From assembly GCF_029868855.1 (NCBI RefSeq), contig NZ_JARWOV010000158.1:1-56785 (forward strand): 56,785 nucleotides of DNA, read 5' to 3'. The stretch comes from Nocardia carnea (lineage in GTDB: Bacteria; Actinomycetota; Actinomycetes; Mycobacteriales; Mycobacteriaceae). Shown piece after piece: positions 42,455 to 50,156 of this stretch; within the stretch, counting starts at the first letter, position 1, and every line of letters starts with the position of its first letter. A program made the translations under genes and the position numbers. The notes beneath the pieces were generated by a model that saw nothing but the letters and a program-made list of their open reading frames with translations, had not been told where the DNA came from and made no database searches.

Positions 42455-43423
42455 TCAGCGTGATCGCGTGCGGCGGGCCTCGATCCGGGCGAGCTGCTCG
42501 GCGGTGAAGTCGGCCGTCCAGACCCGTTGCAGCATATGCCAATCGGCGGGGTGCGCCGCGATACCGGCGGCGAACCTGTCGGCCAGCCGCTGCGTCGTCG
42601 CGGCGACACCACCGGTGGTGTCGACGGGTGCGCCGATGTCGAAGCCCCAGCCGTCCGGGGTGAACCAGCAGTGCACCGGCAGCAGAGGGGCGCCGGTCTC
42701 GATGGCCAGTTTGGCCGGGCCCGCGGGCATGGTGGCGGGTTCGCCGAAGAAGTCGACCGGTACGCCCGCACCGGACAGATCGCGTTCGCCCAGCAGCCCC
42801 ACTATGCGGCCGGCCCGGAGCCGGGCGGCCAACTGTTCGAACGGCGGTGTCTCCACACCGGTGAGTGGAATGATCTCGAAACCGAGGCTCTCCCGGAACC
42901 GGACGAAACGCTGGAACAGTGACTCCGGTGCCAGCCGCTCGGCCACAACGGTCGGCGTGCCCAGCCGCCGCACCACCCACACCCCGGCCAGGTCCCAGTT
43001 CCCGCTGTGCGGCAGCGCGAGCACCGCGCCACCGCCACGCGCGACCGCGTCACGTATGTACTCGACCCCGGTGGCCGAGGATTCGATGGTCTCGGCCAGC
43101 CGCACCGGATCCATCGAGGGCAGCCGGAACGCCTCGCACCAGTATCTGGCGTAGGAACGCAGGCTCTCCCGGACGAGGTCGTCGGGCACTTCCGCCGGGG
43201 TGGTGCCGAGCACGCGGGCGAGGTTGCGGCGCAATTGTTCCGGGCCGCCCCCGCGGGCCGCCCGATCGGCCGCGATCCGGAACAGCCACGCGGCCCACCG
43301 CTGCGGCAGCAGCCGCACCAGCCGCCAGGCCGCCGCGTACCCGAGATCGGCCGCGCGGGCGCCCGCGTTCACCCGGACACCGGCTCGCGCCGGGGTACCT
43401 GGGGAGTCGTTCGAATGTGCCAT
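42455..43423 (-). CDS. HtrB/LpxL-like acyltransferase (PatA-like)
   Basis: 322 aa from the ATG at 43423. The lysophospholipid acyltransferase motif HxxxxD is present as LPHSGNWDLAG (His139, Asp144), and GLLGERDLSGAGVPVDFFGE is the second family block. Mycobacteriales use such enzymes (PatA) to acylate phosphatidylinositol mannosides at the cytoplasmic face of the membrane. The usual neighbours (phosphatidylinositol synthase, mannosyltransferase) are absent, so this may be an extra copy with another acceptor. Confidence 0.82.
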   Translation of the reverse strand: MAHSNDSPGTPARAGVRVNAGARAADLGYAAAWRLVRLLPQRWAAWLFRIAADRAARGGGPEQLRRNLARVLGTTPAEVPDDLVRESLRSYARYWCEAFRLPSMDPVRLAETIESSATGVEYIRDAVARGGGAVLALPHSGNWDLAGVWVVRRLGTPTVVAERLAPESLFQRFVRFRESLGFEIIPLTGVETPPFEQLAARLRAGRIVGLLGERDLSGAGVPVDFFGEPATMPAGPAKLAIETGAPLLPVHCWFTPDGWGFDIGAPVDTTGGVAATTQRLADRFAAGIAAHPADWHMLQRVWTADFTAEQLARIEARRTRSR

Positions 43424-43477
43424 GGTCGATGCCTTCGACTCGATTCTCCGGTGGACCGATCCTCGAACTGAATCGAA

Positions 43478-43681
43478 ATGGTGCGCAGGGGTCATACGCG
43501 ATGCGCGAACGCCTCGATGGTACCCACCCCCGGCGATGCCCGGTGGATCTTCGAACCGGCGCGGGATGTCCGGGTCCGCGACGCATCGGAACAGGCGTCC
43601 GCCGGCCGGATCGTTCGCGGCCGCGGTGCGGTCCCCGCCGCCGGTGATGTCGTCGCGCCGGATGTCGGTGGTTCTCGGTAG
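43478..43681 (+). CDS. Candidate 67-aa protein upstream of the DNA ligase
   Basis: ATG-initiated frame ending 11 bp before the ligase start. The central segment (ARWIFEPARDVRVRDASEQA) has protein-like composition and mostly G/C third positions. No ribosome binding site is obvious and no family is recognised. It may be a small gene co-transcribed with the ligase, or untranslated leader. Confidence 0.3.
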   Translation: MVRRGHTRCANASMVPTPGDARWIFEPARDVRVRDASEQASAGRIVRGRGAVPAAGDVVAPDVGGSR

Positions 43682-43692
43682 CGTCGGCAGCT

Positions 43693-45684
43693 GTGGAAAC
43701 AGGGGAACGTATCCGAGAGCTCGCCGACCGCATCGTGGTCTTGCGGGATGCCTACTATCAGGGCTCACCGCTGGTCGCGGACGCCGAGTACGACACGATC
43801 GAGGACGAGCTGCGCGGCCTGATCGAGGCATATCCCGAGCTCGCGCCCGACCCGAACCCGCTGGAGCAGGTCGGTGCGCCCGCGGTGCTGCATGCCCCGG
43901 TCCGGCATTCGCGTCCGATGCTGTCGCTCGAGAAGGCGACCACACCCGAGCAGGTTGCGGCATTCTTCGATCGCTTCCCCGGCCAGCCCGTGGTGGTGAT
44001 GCCGAAGCTCGACGGCTTGTCCCTGGCCCTGGTCTACGAGGACGGGCCACTCGTGCGTGCGGTCACCAGGGGCGACGGCACCACGGGTGACGACGTGACC
44101 GTGCTGGTCCGCGCGCTCGTCGACGGCGTTCCGGAACGGATCGACGTCCCGGGGCGAGTGGAGGTGCGCGGGGAAGCGGTGATGCTGCGCTCGACGTTCC
44201 TCGCCTACAACACCGGACACGCGGACAAACCCCTGATCAATCCCCGCAACGCCGCGGCGGGAACATTGCGGGCGAAGGACCCGGCCACCGTCGCCGAGCG
44301 GCGCCTGCAGTTCTTCGGCTTCGACCTCGACACCTCCGCAGGCGGCGCCGCGGCCGATCTCGAAGAGGGCCTGCGGGCGCTGGGGATCGCGGGCGCGCAG
44401 ATGCGGGTCTGTCCCGACGCGGAACAGGCCCGGGCGGCGATCACTGCGATCGAGCAGGGTCGCAACGACCTGGACTACGACATCGACGGCGCGGTGTTGC
44501 GCTTGGCCGATCGCGGCGCCTATGCCGCCGCCGGAACCCGATCCGCCAGCCCGCGTGGTGCGCTGGCGTTCAAGTTCGCCGCCGAGGAGAAGACCACCCT
44601 GCTCAACGAGGTGGTCTGGGATGTCGGCAAAACGGGCAAGATCGTCCCGGTCGCCTGGCTGGAACCGGTTTTCGTGGGCGGTACCACCGTGACGAAGGCG
44701 ACGCTGGCCAACCAGGAGGTGATCCGCGCCCGCGATATCAAGGTCGGTGACACCGTGCTGGTCCGCCGGGCGGGTGACGTGATCCCGTTCGTGGCAGGGG
44801 TACTCGATGCCTCGAAACGCACGGGCGAGGAACGCGAGATCGTTCCCCCCACCGTCTGCCCGTCGTGTGGGCAGCCGGTGACCGAACAGGGAAACAGCCG
44901 GGAACTGTTCTGCACCAACGTCTCGTGTCCCGCGCAGACGGTGCGCAGGCTGATCCACTGGGCATCACGCGCGGCGGCCGATATCGATGCGTTCGGACAG
45001 GTGTGGATCGAGCGCCTCGCCGAGGCCGGGATCCTGGAACGCCCGTCGGACTTCTACGGGCTCACCGCGGAGCGCCTGCTCGAATTCGACCGTATCGGTG
45101 AGGTTTCGGCCGCACGCATGATCGACTCTATCGACGCGAGCCGAGCGGTCGGGCTGCGCCGTGCCCTGATCGGCTTGGCGATCCCGATGGCCTCCGACGG
45201 CACCGCCGCTCGTCTGGCCCGGGCGGGCTTCCGCTCGCTCGAGGAGGTCGCCGACGCGGGCGAGGAACGCCTCGTGGCGGTGGACGATATCGGGCCGAAG
45301 GTTGCCGCCTCACTGGTCGAACACCTCACTCGCCTGCGGCCGGAACTCGAACGGCTGCGGCAGGCCGGGGTCTCCCTCGATGTACGCGAAGAGGATCTTC
45401 CACCGGTCGTCGAGGCCGGCGCTCCCTTGGCAGGCAAAACGGTGGTGATCACCGGCGCCCTCAGCGATCCGCGCTCCGGGGAAAAGGTGGCCCGCCCGAC
45501 GTTCCAGCGCCTGTGTGAGAAGGCCGGTGCGACAGCCGCATCATCGGTATCGGCCAACACCGACCTGCTCGTCACCGGCGCCGGAGTCGGCGACAGCAAG
45601 CTGGCCAAGGCGGAGAAACTCGGCGTCGACATCGTCGATCAGGGCGAGATCTGGAATCTGCTGATCGAAGCCAAGGTGATCTAG
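43693..45684 (+). CDS. ligA: NAD-dependent DNA ligase
   Basis: 663 aa, normal LigA length, starting at a GTG. Domains in order: Ia with YYQGSPLVADAEYDTIEDEL, adenylation domain with the catalytic Lys105 in MPKLDGLSLAL, the OB fold, a four-Cys zinc finger (CPSCGQPV, then CTNVSCPAQ), helix-hairpin-helix repeats and a C-terminal BRCT (GKTVVITGALSDPRSG). It seals nicks using NAD+. All signature residues seem present. The setting among unrelated genes leaves open that this is a second copy besides the housekeeping one. Confidence 0.92.
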   Translation: METGERIRELADRIVVLRDAYYQGSPLVADAEYDTIEDELRGLIEAYPELAPDPNPLEQVGAPAVLHAPVRHSRPMLSLEKATTPEQVAAFFDRFPGQPVVVMPKLDGLSLALVYEDGPLVRAVTRGDGTTGDDVTVLVRALVDGVPERIDVPGRVEVRGEAVMLRSTFLAYNTGHADKPLINPRNAAAGTLRAKDPATVAERRLQFFGFDLDTSAGGAAADLEEGLRALGIAGAQMRVCPDAEQARAAITAIEQGRNDLDYDIDGAVLRLADRGAYAAAGTRSASPRGALAFKFAAEEKTTLLNEVVWDVGKTGKIVPVAWLEPVFVGGTTVTKATLANQEVIRARDIKVGDTVLVRRAGDVIPFVAGVLDASKRTGEEREIVPPTVCPSCGQPVTEQGNSRELFCTNVSCPAQTVRRLIHWASRAAADIDAFGQVWIERLAEAGILERPSDFYGLTAERLLEFDRIGEVSAARMIDSIDASRAVGLRRALIGLAIPMASDGTAARLARAGFRSLEEVADAGEERLVAVDDIGPKVAASLVEHLTRLRPELERLRQAGVSLDVREEDLPPVVEAGAPLAGKTVVITGALSDPRSGEKVARPTFQRLCEKAGATAASSVSANTDLLVTGAGVGDSKLAKAEKLGVDIVDQGEIWNLLIEAKVI

Positions 45685-45706
45685 AGGTCTCGGCCTGGCG
45701 CTGTGT

Positions 45707-46663
45707 TCAGCCGGGTTCGCCGACACCGAGTTCCGCGAGGGCGGCCCGGGTCGCCGCTGCCAGCAGCGCGCCGTCGGGTTCGGCGTCCTGTTCCGGTTTC
45801 GTGCTCAGCACGGAGATCACGAGCGGCGCGCGGCCCGGAGGCCAGACGATGGCGACATCGTGGGCGGAACCGTAGGCGGGGGTTCCGGTTTTGTGGCCGA
45901 CGAGCCAGTCGGCGGGCAGGCCGGCGCGGATGCGGTCCGCCCCCGAAGTGGTGGCGATCAGCCAGGTTTTCAGCTGTTCGCGTTCGGGTGCCGGCAGAGT
46001 ATCGCCGACGACGAGGGTGCGATAGTCGCCGGCCAGCGCGGCCGGTGTGGTGGTATCGCGCTCATCGCCGGGGATGGCAGTGTTGAGTTCGGTCTCCCAG
46101 CGATCCAATCGCGAGATGTCGTCTCCGATCGAGCGCAGGAACGCGGTGAAACCGGCGGGTCCGCCGAGTAGTTTCAGAATCTGATTACCGGCGGTGTTGT
46201 CGGAGACGGTGATCGCCGCGTGGCACAGATCGGCGACCGTCATTCCGGTGTCGACGTGCTGCTCCGTCACCGGCGAGTACTCGACGAGTTCGTGGCGCGG
46301 ATAGTGGATCACCTGGTCGAAGAACCCCGACGACAGCGGGTGCGCGTCCAGCAGGGCGCCGCAGGCGAGCCCCTTGAACGTGGAGCCCATCGCAAACCGC
46401 TCGTCCGGGCGATACGAGACACTGCTACCGGTGGCTGTATCGAGCGCGAAAACCCCCAACCGCGCACCATGAGTTTTCTCCAGGTCCGCGAAAGCCTGGG
46501 TGGCCGCCGGTGCCGCGATGCTGCTCGTGGGTTCCGATGTCGCGGTGGTATTCGGCGCCGAATCGCAGGCCGCGCTGAACGACAGCGCGGAGACCGCCAG
46601 CGCGGCGGCCAGAAACCGTCTCCGGTTTCGTGGGTTCAGCTGGGAAAGAATTGGGTAGGTCAC
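45707..46663 (-). CDS. Class A beta-lactamase, Tat-type lipoprotein
   Basis: 318 aa. All class A motifs are intact: STFK at 94-97 (nucleophile Ser94), SDN at 154-156, the omega-loop ETELN with Glu190 (Ambler 166) and KTGT at 258-261. The signal contains NRRRFL, a twin-arginine motif, and a Cys at 33 after SFSAA, so Tat export and lipidation are likely, as for mycobacterial BlaC. Chromosomal enzymes of this type are known in Nocardia (FAR-1, AST-1). It inactivates beta-lactams outside the membrane. No dedicated regulator gene is adjacent. Confidence 0.93.
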   Translation of the reverse strand: MTYPILSQLNPRNRRRFLAAALAVSALSFSAACDSAPNTTATSEPTSSIAAPAATQAFADLEKTHGARLGVFALDTATGSSVSYRPDERFAMGSTFKGLACGALLDAHPLSSGFFDQVIHYPRHELVEYSPVTEQHVDTGMTVADLCHAAITVSDNTAGNQILKLLGGPAGFTAFLRSIGDDISRLDRWETELNTAIPGDERDTTTPAALAGDYRTLVVGDTLPAPEREQLKTWLIATTSGADRIRAGLPADWLVGHKTGTPAYGSAHDVAIVWPPGRAPLVISVLSTKPEQDAEPDGALLAAATRAALAELGVGEPG

Positions 46664-46791
46664 CGCGGCAGGACATCACCGCCCGGTCGGTTACCGCAAA
46701 TAGCTCGACCCGCCGCGCACGAGTCGTAATGGATATCGGCGCAGGCCGTGGCTGTTTCTACGCCACAACGCCGACCGGCCGGGCGCGGGGC

Positions 46792-47673
46792 TCAGCGGGC
46801 GGCGATGAGTTCCAGGGTCGCGTCCAGGACGGCGCGGTCGGCCGAGCCGGGGACCAGGATGAATTCGTCGAGTCCGGCTGCTTCCGCCGCGTCCAGCGTC
46901 CGGTGCAATGCGTCGGCGTCGTGGGTCTTCATGGCAGCCGCGGCCGATGCGGCATGATCGGCACCGAAGAAGTCCAGGTATTCCGCGGTGAAACCGTGCA
47001 GGACGGTCTGGGCATCCGGCACGCCCAGGACGTAGAAGCAACCGCTCACCAGCCGGGGCGTTCCGCGGTCCGCGGCGGCCCAGGCGCGGCGGGCGGCGTC
47101 GGCGGACCACGCGATCTCCTCCGGCACCCCGCCCACGCTGAACGACACCACTCCGTCGGCCCAGCGCGCGGCACGGGCCAGCGATTTGGGGCCGAGCGCC
47201 CCGGCGAGCACGGGTGGGCCACCGGGCTGGACACACGGCGGGCCGACGGGATCGGCCCCTTCGAACGGCGGCTCACCCGCCCACAGCGACCGCAGTTCGG
47301 CGACCGCCCGGTCGAGCCGTTCGTGGCGGCGCTCGGAACCGGCCCCGAGACTGCGGTAATCATCACCGCGCCCGCCGACGCCGACGCCGAGGGTGAAACG
47401 GCCCTCCGACAGGACGTCCAGCGTCGCGGCCTGTTTGGCCACCAGCGCCACCGGATGGGCCGGTGCCACCGACACATTCGCGAGGATCCGCACCCGCTCG
47501 GTCACCGCGGCGGCGGCCGCCAGGGTGGTCCACATCTCCGGGTTGTGGAAGGTCATCCGTTCACCGCACGAAACGCTGGATACCGGCCCTTGATCCGCGA
47601 GCCGCGACCATTCGACGGTGGCCGCCCGGTCATAGCCTCGGCACATGGTGGGCAATGCGATCCCGATATCCAT
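46792..47673 (-). CDS. LLM class (luciferase-like) oxidoreductase, probably F420-dependent
   Basis: 293 aa from the ATG at 47673, where MDIGIALPTMCRGYDR is a typical family opening. TLAAAAAVTERVRILANVSV and AKQAATLDVLSEGRFTLGVG (about 50-105) are standard LLM segments, followed by GVGGRGDDYRSLGAG. Many actinobacterial members use F420. Substrate unknown. It diverges from the unusual five-gene cluster that starts at 47858. Confidence 0.87.
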   Translation of the reverse strand: MDIGIALPTMCRGYDRAATVEWSRLADQGPVSSVSCGERMTFHNPEMWTTLAAAAAVTERVRILANVSVAPAHPVALVAKQAATLDVLSEGRFTLGVGVGGRGDDYRSLGAGSERRHERLDRAVAELRSLWAGEPPFEGADPVGPPCVQPGGPPVLAGALGPKSLARAARWADGVVSFSVGGVPEEIAWSADAARRAWAAADRGTPRLVSGCFYVLGVPDAQTVLHGFTAEYLDFFGADHAASAAAAMKTHDADALHRTLDAAEAAGLDEFILVPGSADRAVLDATLELIAAR

Positions 47674-47857
47674 CGCCCCAGCATCGGGCACTCCCCCGGC
47701 CTTCGCAAGAACACGTTCCAGTCTCGACGTGACGGCCACAGCCGAATCGGTCACTGAGTGTTCGCAATTCCGTGCTAAATGTTGAAGAGCGGTCATTCAG
47801 ACCTGCCGCGAGAACGAGGCACGACCTGCTGGTGGTGCGCCGGAGGGAGGACGGATC

Positions 47858-48895
47858 ATGATCTGTCCACACTGCAGTGAGAATCTGCTGCGCCGGGAAC
47901 GCACCGATCACCGGTGCTCGAAATGCGGGCGGGAGTTCGCCCTCGACCCCAAGGCAGAGCCGCTGGGCCTGCACGACCTGCGGTTACGGTCGCTCACGGA
48001 ACGCCTGACCGCCGGTCGCGGCCTGTCCGCGACCGTGACGCAGCTCTGGTACGCGGCGGCGCGGCGGCAGCTGCCCGGGCTGGACCGCCATGTCGGCGGT
48101 ACGGCGGGGACCTGGGTGGGCCTCGTTGTCCTGGTGACCTACATCCTGTGCCTGATCAGTGGCATCCAGGGATGGAGCGGTGCTTTCGTGTTCTGGAAAG
48201 TGATCCTGTACGGTGCGCTCGCCCTGGTGGCCGGGATGGTGGTGATCTACAGCTGCCGCCCGTGGTTCCAGCGGCGGACGCGGATCGCGATGCCGGTGAC
48301 GGCGTATGGATTCCGGACCGACGTGCTCGGCCGCTGGATCAGCGTCTACGGTGAATTCCCGCCGGGGGTGGTCGACGAACAGCAGGTGCCGGTCCCGGTG
48401 ATCGAGCACCCGCGGGTCGCTCTGGTCTGCGACGACCCCAGCGTGCGGGCATGTCTGGCAGCCAACCGGATACCGCAGGCCTACGATATGGCACTCGCCG
48501 ACCGTATCGAGAACGCCCCGGCGGGGGTCCCGGTGCTGTTGCTGCACGATGCGAGCCTGCAAGGTTTCGCCAACGCGAAAGCCGCCCGGCTGACTCTCGG
48601 TGACCGGGTGCGGATTCTCGGTCTCGCCCCGCGGGCGGTGATGGACAACGAATCCGCCATCCGCCTGCACGAACGACCACCGACGGCCGACCGTATCTCG
48701 TTTCTGTACACCGTGGGACTCACCCAGCGGGAAATCGATTGGCTCGCGGCCGGATGGTGGTCGCCGATCGCCGCTATCCCACCGGCGCGGCTGATCGCGG
48801 TGGTCTCCCGGGCGGCCGAGAAACTCGAAGACGAAACCGACGCCGAACGGCGCGCGGCCCGCCGGACGGGTTTCCTGACGTGGCCGGCGGCATGA
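47858..48895 (+). CDS. Zinc-ribbon membrane protein with C-terminal LHDAS domain
   Basis: 345 aa, strong GGAGGGAGGA before the ATG. Residues 1-25 form a zinc ribbon (Cys3, Cys6, Cys20, Cys23). Two membrane segments lie at about 84-103 and 110-132. The cytoplasmic C-terminal domain (about 184-345) contains RVALVCDDPSVRACLAANRI, then VPVLLLHDASLQG (LHDAS at 229-233), and ends RRTGFLTWPAA. The next gene encodes a soluble paralogue with the same two motifs. The VLLLHDAS..G stretch recalls the DxD strand of TOPRIM folds in degenerate form; this is only a suggestion. Function unknown. Confidence 0.8.
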   Translation: MICPHCSENLLRRERTDHRCSKCGREFALDPKAEPLGLHDLRLRSLTERLTAGRGLSATVTQLWYAAARRQLPGLDRHVGGTAGTWVGLVVLVTYILCLISGIQGWSGAFVFWKVILYGALALVAGMVVIYSCRPWFQRRTRIAMPVTAYGFRTDVLGRWISVYGEFPPGVVDEQQVPVPVIEHPRVALVCDDPSVRACLAANRIPQAYDMALADRIENAPAGVPVLLLHDASLQGFANAKAARLTLGDRVRILGLAPRAVMDNESAIRLHERPPTADRISFLYTVGLTQREIDWLAAGWWSPIAAIPPARLIAVVSRAAEKLEDETDAERRAARRTGFLTWPAA

Positions 48896-49653
48896 TCACC
48901 GGAACCTTCGACCGCATCGTAGGTCTTGCCGCCGAACGGGCCGCGGCGCCGAACGGACTGCTGTTCACCGAACGGCAGCTGTACTACGAGGTGTGCCGCA
49001 CGGTGCTGCCGGTGCAGCGGCTACCACGCCGGCCCGCGTTCACAGTGCCGCCGGTGGTGCCGTACCGCGCTTTCCGGGCGGCGCTCGACCGTATCGGTGC
49101 AGTGCCCGGACTACTCGCCCCGCCGCGGCCCCGCCCGGCGGAGGCGGGTGCGCACACCCCGGAACCGGATCTCTTCGATTACGGCCTGCCGCGGCTGCTG
49201 ATCTGCCGTTCCACGGCGGTCGCGGCCATGTTGCGTGCCAACGGGATACCGATGGAATCGGCGTGCCCGGTGGTGAGCGCCGCGGAACTACCGCTCGACC
49301 CGGGAATCACGACGATGCTCGCCCGCGTGCACGGCACCGTCTACGTCCTGCACGACGCGAGCCCGGCAGACCGCACCTTCCCGGAACAGCTGCCCGGTCT
49401 GACCGATATCCCCGGCGGCGTCGATATCGTGCCGATCGGCCTGCGCCCCGCCCAGACCGCACCGCTGCACCTCACATATATCCGCACAACGGACCCCGTC
49501 CGGACCCGGGCCGTCGAAGTGGAATCGGTGAATCCCGCGGTGCTGCTGCGCAGTGTGCACCGGCTGGTTCGCAGTGTCCAGCGGCCCGGTAGCACCTCGA
49601 TCGATATCCGCCGCGCCCGGCGGACGGGCTTTCTCACCTGGCCCGCCTCATGA
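48892..49653 (+). CDS. Soluble paralogue with FTERQLYYEV helix and LHDAS domain
   Basis: 253 aa; its ATG overlaps the previous stop by four bases. The N-terminus has FTERQLYYEVCR (25-36), similar in feel to the winged-helix start of TopoVI-A/Spo11-like proteins. The C-terminal domain matches the membrane paralogue: RLLICRSTAVAAMLRANGIP, then TVYVLHDASPADR (LHDAS 153-157), and the terminal RRTGFLTWPAS. No transmembrane segment. The key TOPRIM acids are not conserved, so nuclease activity would not be expected. I know of no named family for it. Confidence 0.78.
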   Translation: MITGTFDRIVGLAAERAAAPNGLLFTERQLYYEVCRTVLPVQRLPRRPAFTVPPVVPYRAFRAALDRIGAVPGLLAPPRPRPAEAGAHTPEPDLFDYGLPRLLICRSTAVAAMLRANGIPMESACPVVSAAELPLDPGITTMLARVHGTVYVLHDASPADRTFPEQLPGLTDIPGGVDIVPIGLRPAQTAPLHLTYIRTTDPVRTRAVEVESVNPAVLLRSVHRLVRSVQRPGSTSIDIRRARRTGFLTWPAS

Positions 49654-50147
49654 AGGAGCCGAGTATGCGCGCACGCGACGAGATCACCTACACCGACGAG
49701 CTGCTGGCCGACCGGACCGTGCATCGCCGGTATTCCGACGGCCGGCAGGAATGGCGCTCCCGCGGGCCGGACGGGGTGGTGTCGTGGCGCGACGACCGCG
49801 GCTCCACCGGCACCGACGAACCGCTGGGCCGGCACCTGATCAAACGCACCTACGGCGACGGCCGCATCGTCTACGGGCGCGAGGCCGGTTACGGGCGAAC
49901 TCTGTGGGGTGACGGCGTCCTCACCGCCAATCGTTCGTCGTTCGGCGGCCGGCTCGGCGGTATCCTCGCCGCCGCGGCGGGGGTCGTACTGGTGGGCAGT
50001 CTGATCGCGCCACCGGAGTCGCTGACCCCCGAGCAGGAAGAAGAGCTACGCCTCGCCGCCGAAGAAGACCCGGCCGCGGCCACGGGCGGCTCCGGCGAAT
50101 ACGGCGAATGGGGCGGCGACGCCGATACCGACGGCGATTTCGGCTGA
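49650..50147 (+). CDS. Small single-pass membrane protein with acidic Gly-rich tail
   Basis: 165 aa, start overlapping the previous stop by four bases. The first 95 residues are hydrophilic with repeated aromatic-Asp-Gly-Arg units (RYSDGRQEW, RTYGDGRIVYG). One membrane segment follows (GGILAAAAGVVLVGSLIA), and then a short acidic tail ending GGDADTDGDFG. Family unknown. It is embedded between the paralogue gene and the synthetase-like gene and surely co-expressed. Confidence 0.75.
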   Translation: MKEPSMRARDEITYTDELLADRTVHRRYSDGRQEWRSRGPDGVVSWRDDRGSTGTDEPLGRHLIKRTYGDGRIVYGREAGYGRTLWGDGVLTANRSSFGGRLGGILAAAAGVVLVGSLIAPPESLTPEQEEELRLAAEEDPAAATGGSGEYGEWGGDADTDGDFG

Positions 50148-50156
50148 GGAGCAGCA

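Noticed and set aside
42455..44050. Longer acyltransferase frame starting at 44050
   Set aside because: The N-terminal extension is Arg/Pro-rich and runs opposite the ligase; the ATG at 43423 gives a normal family length.
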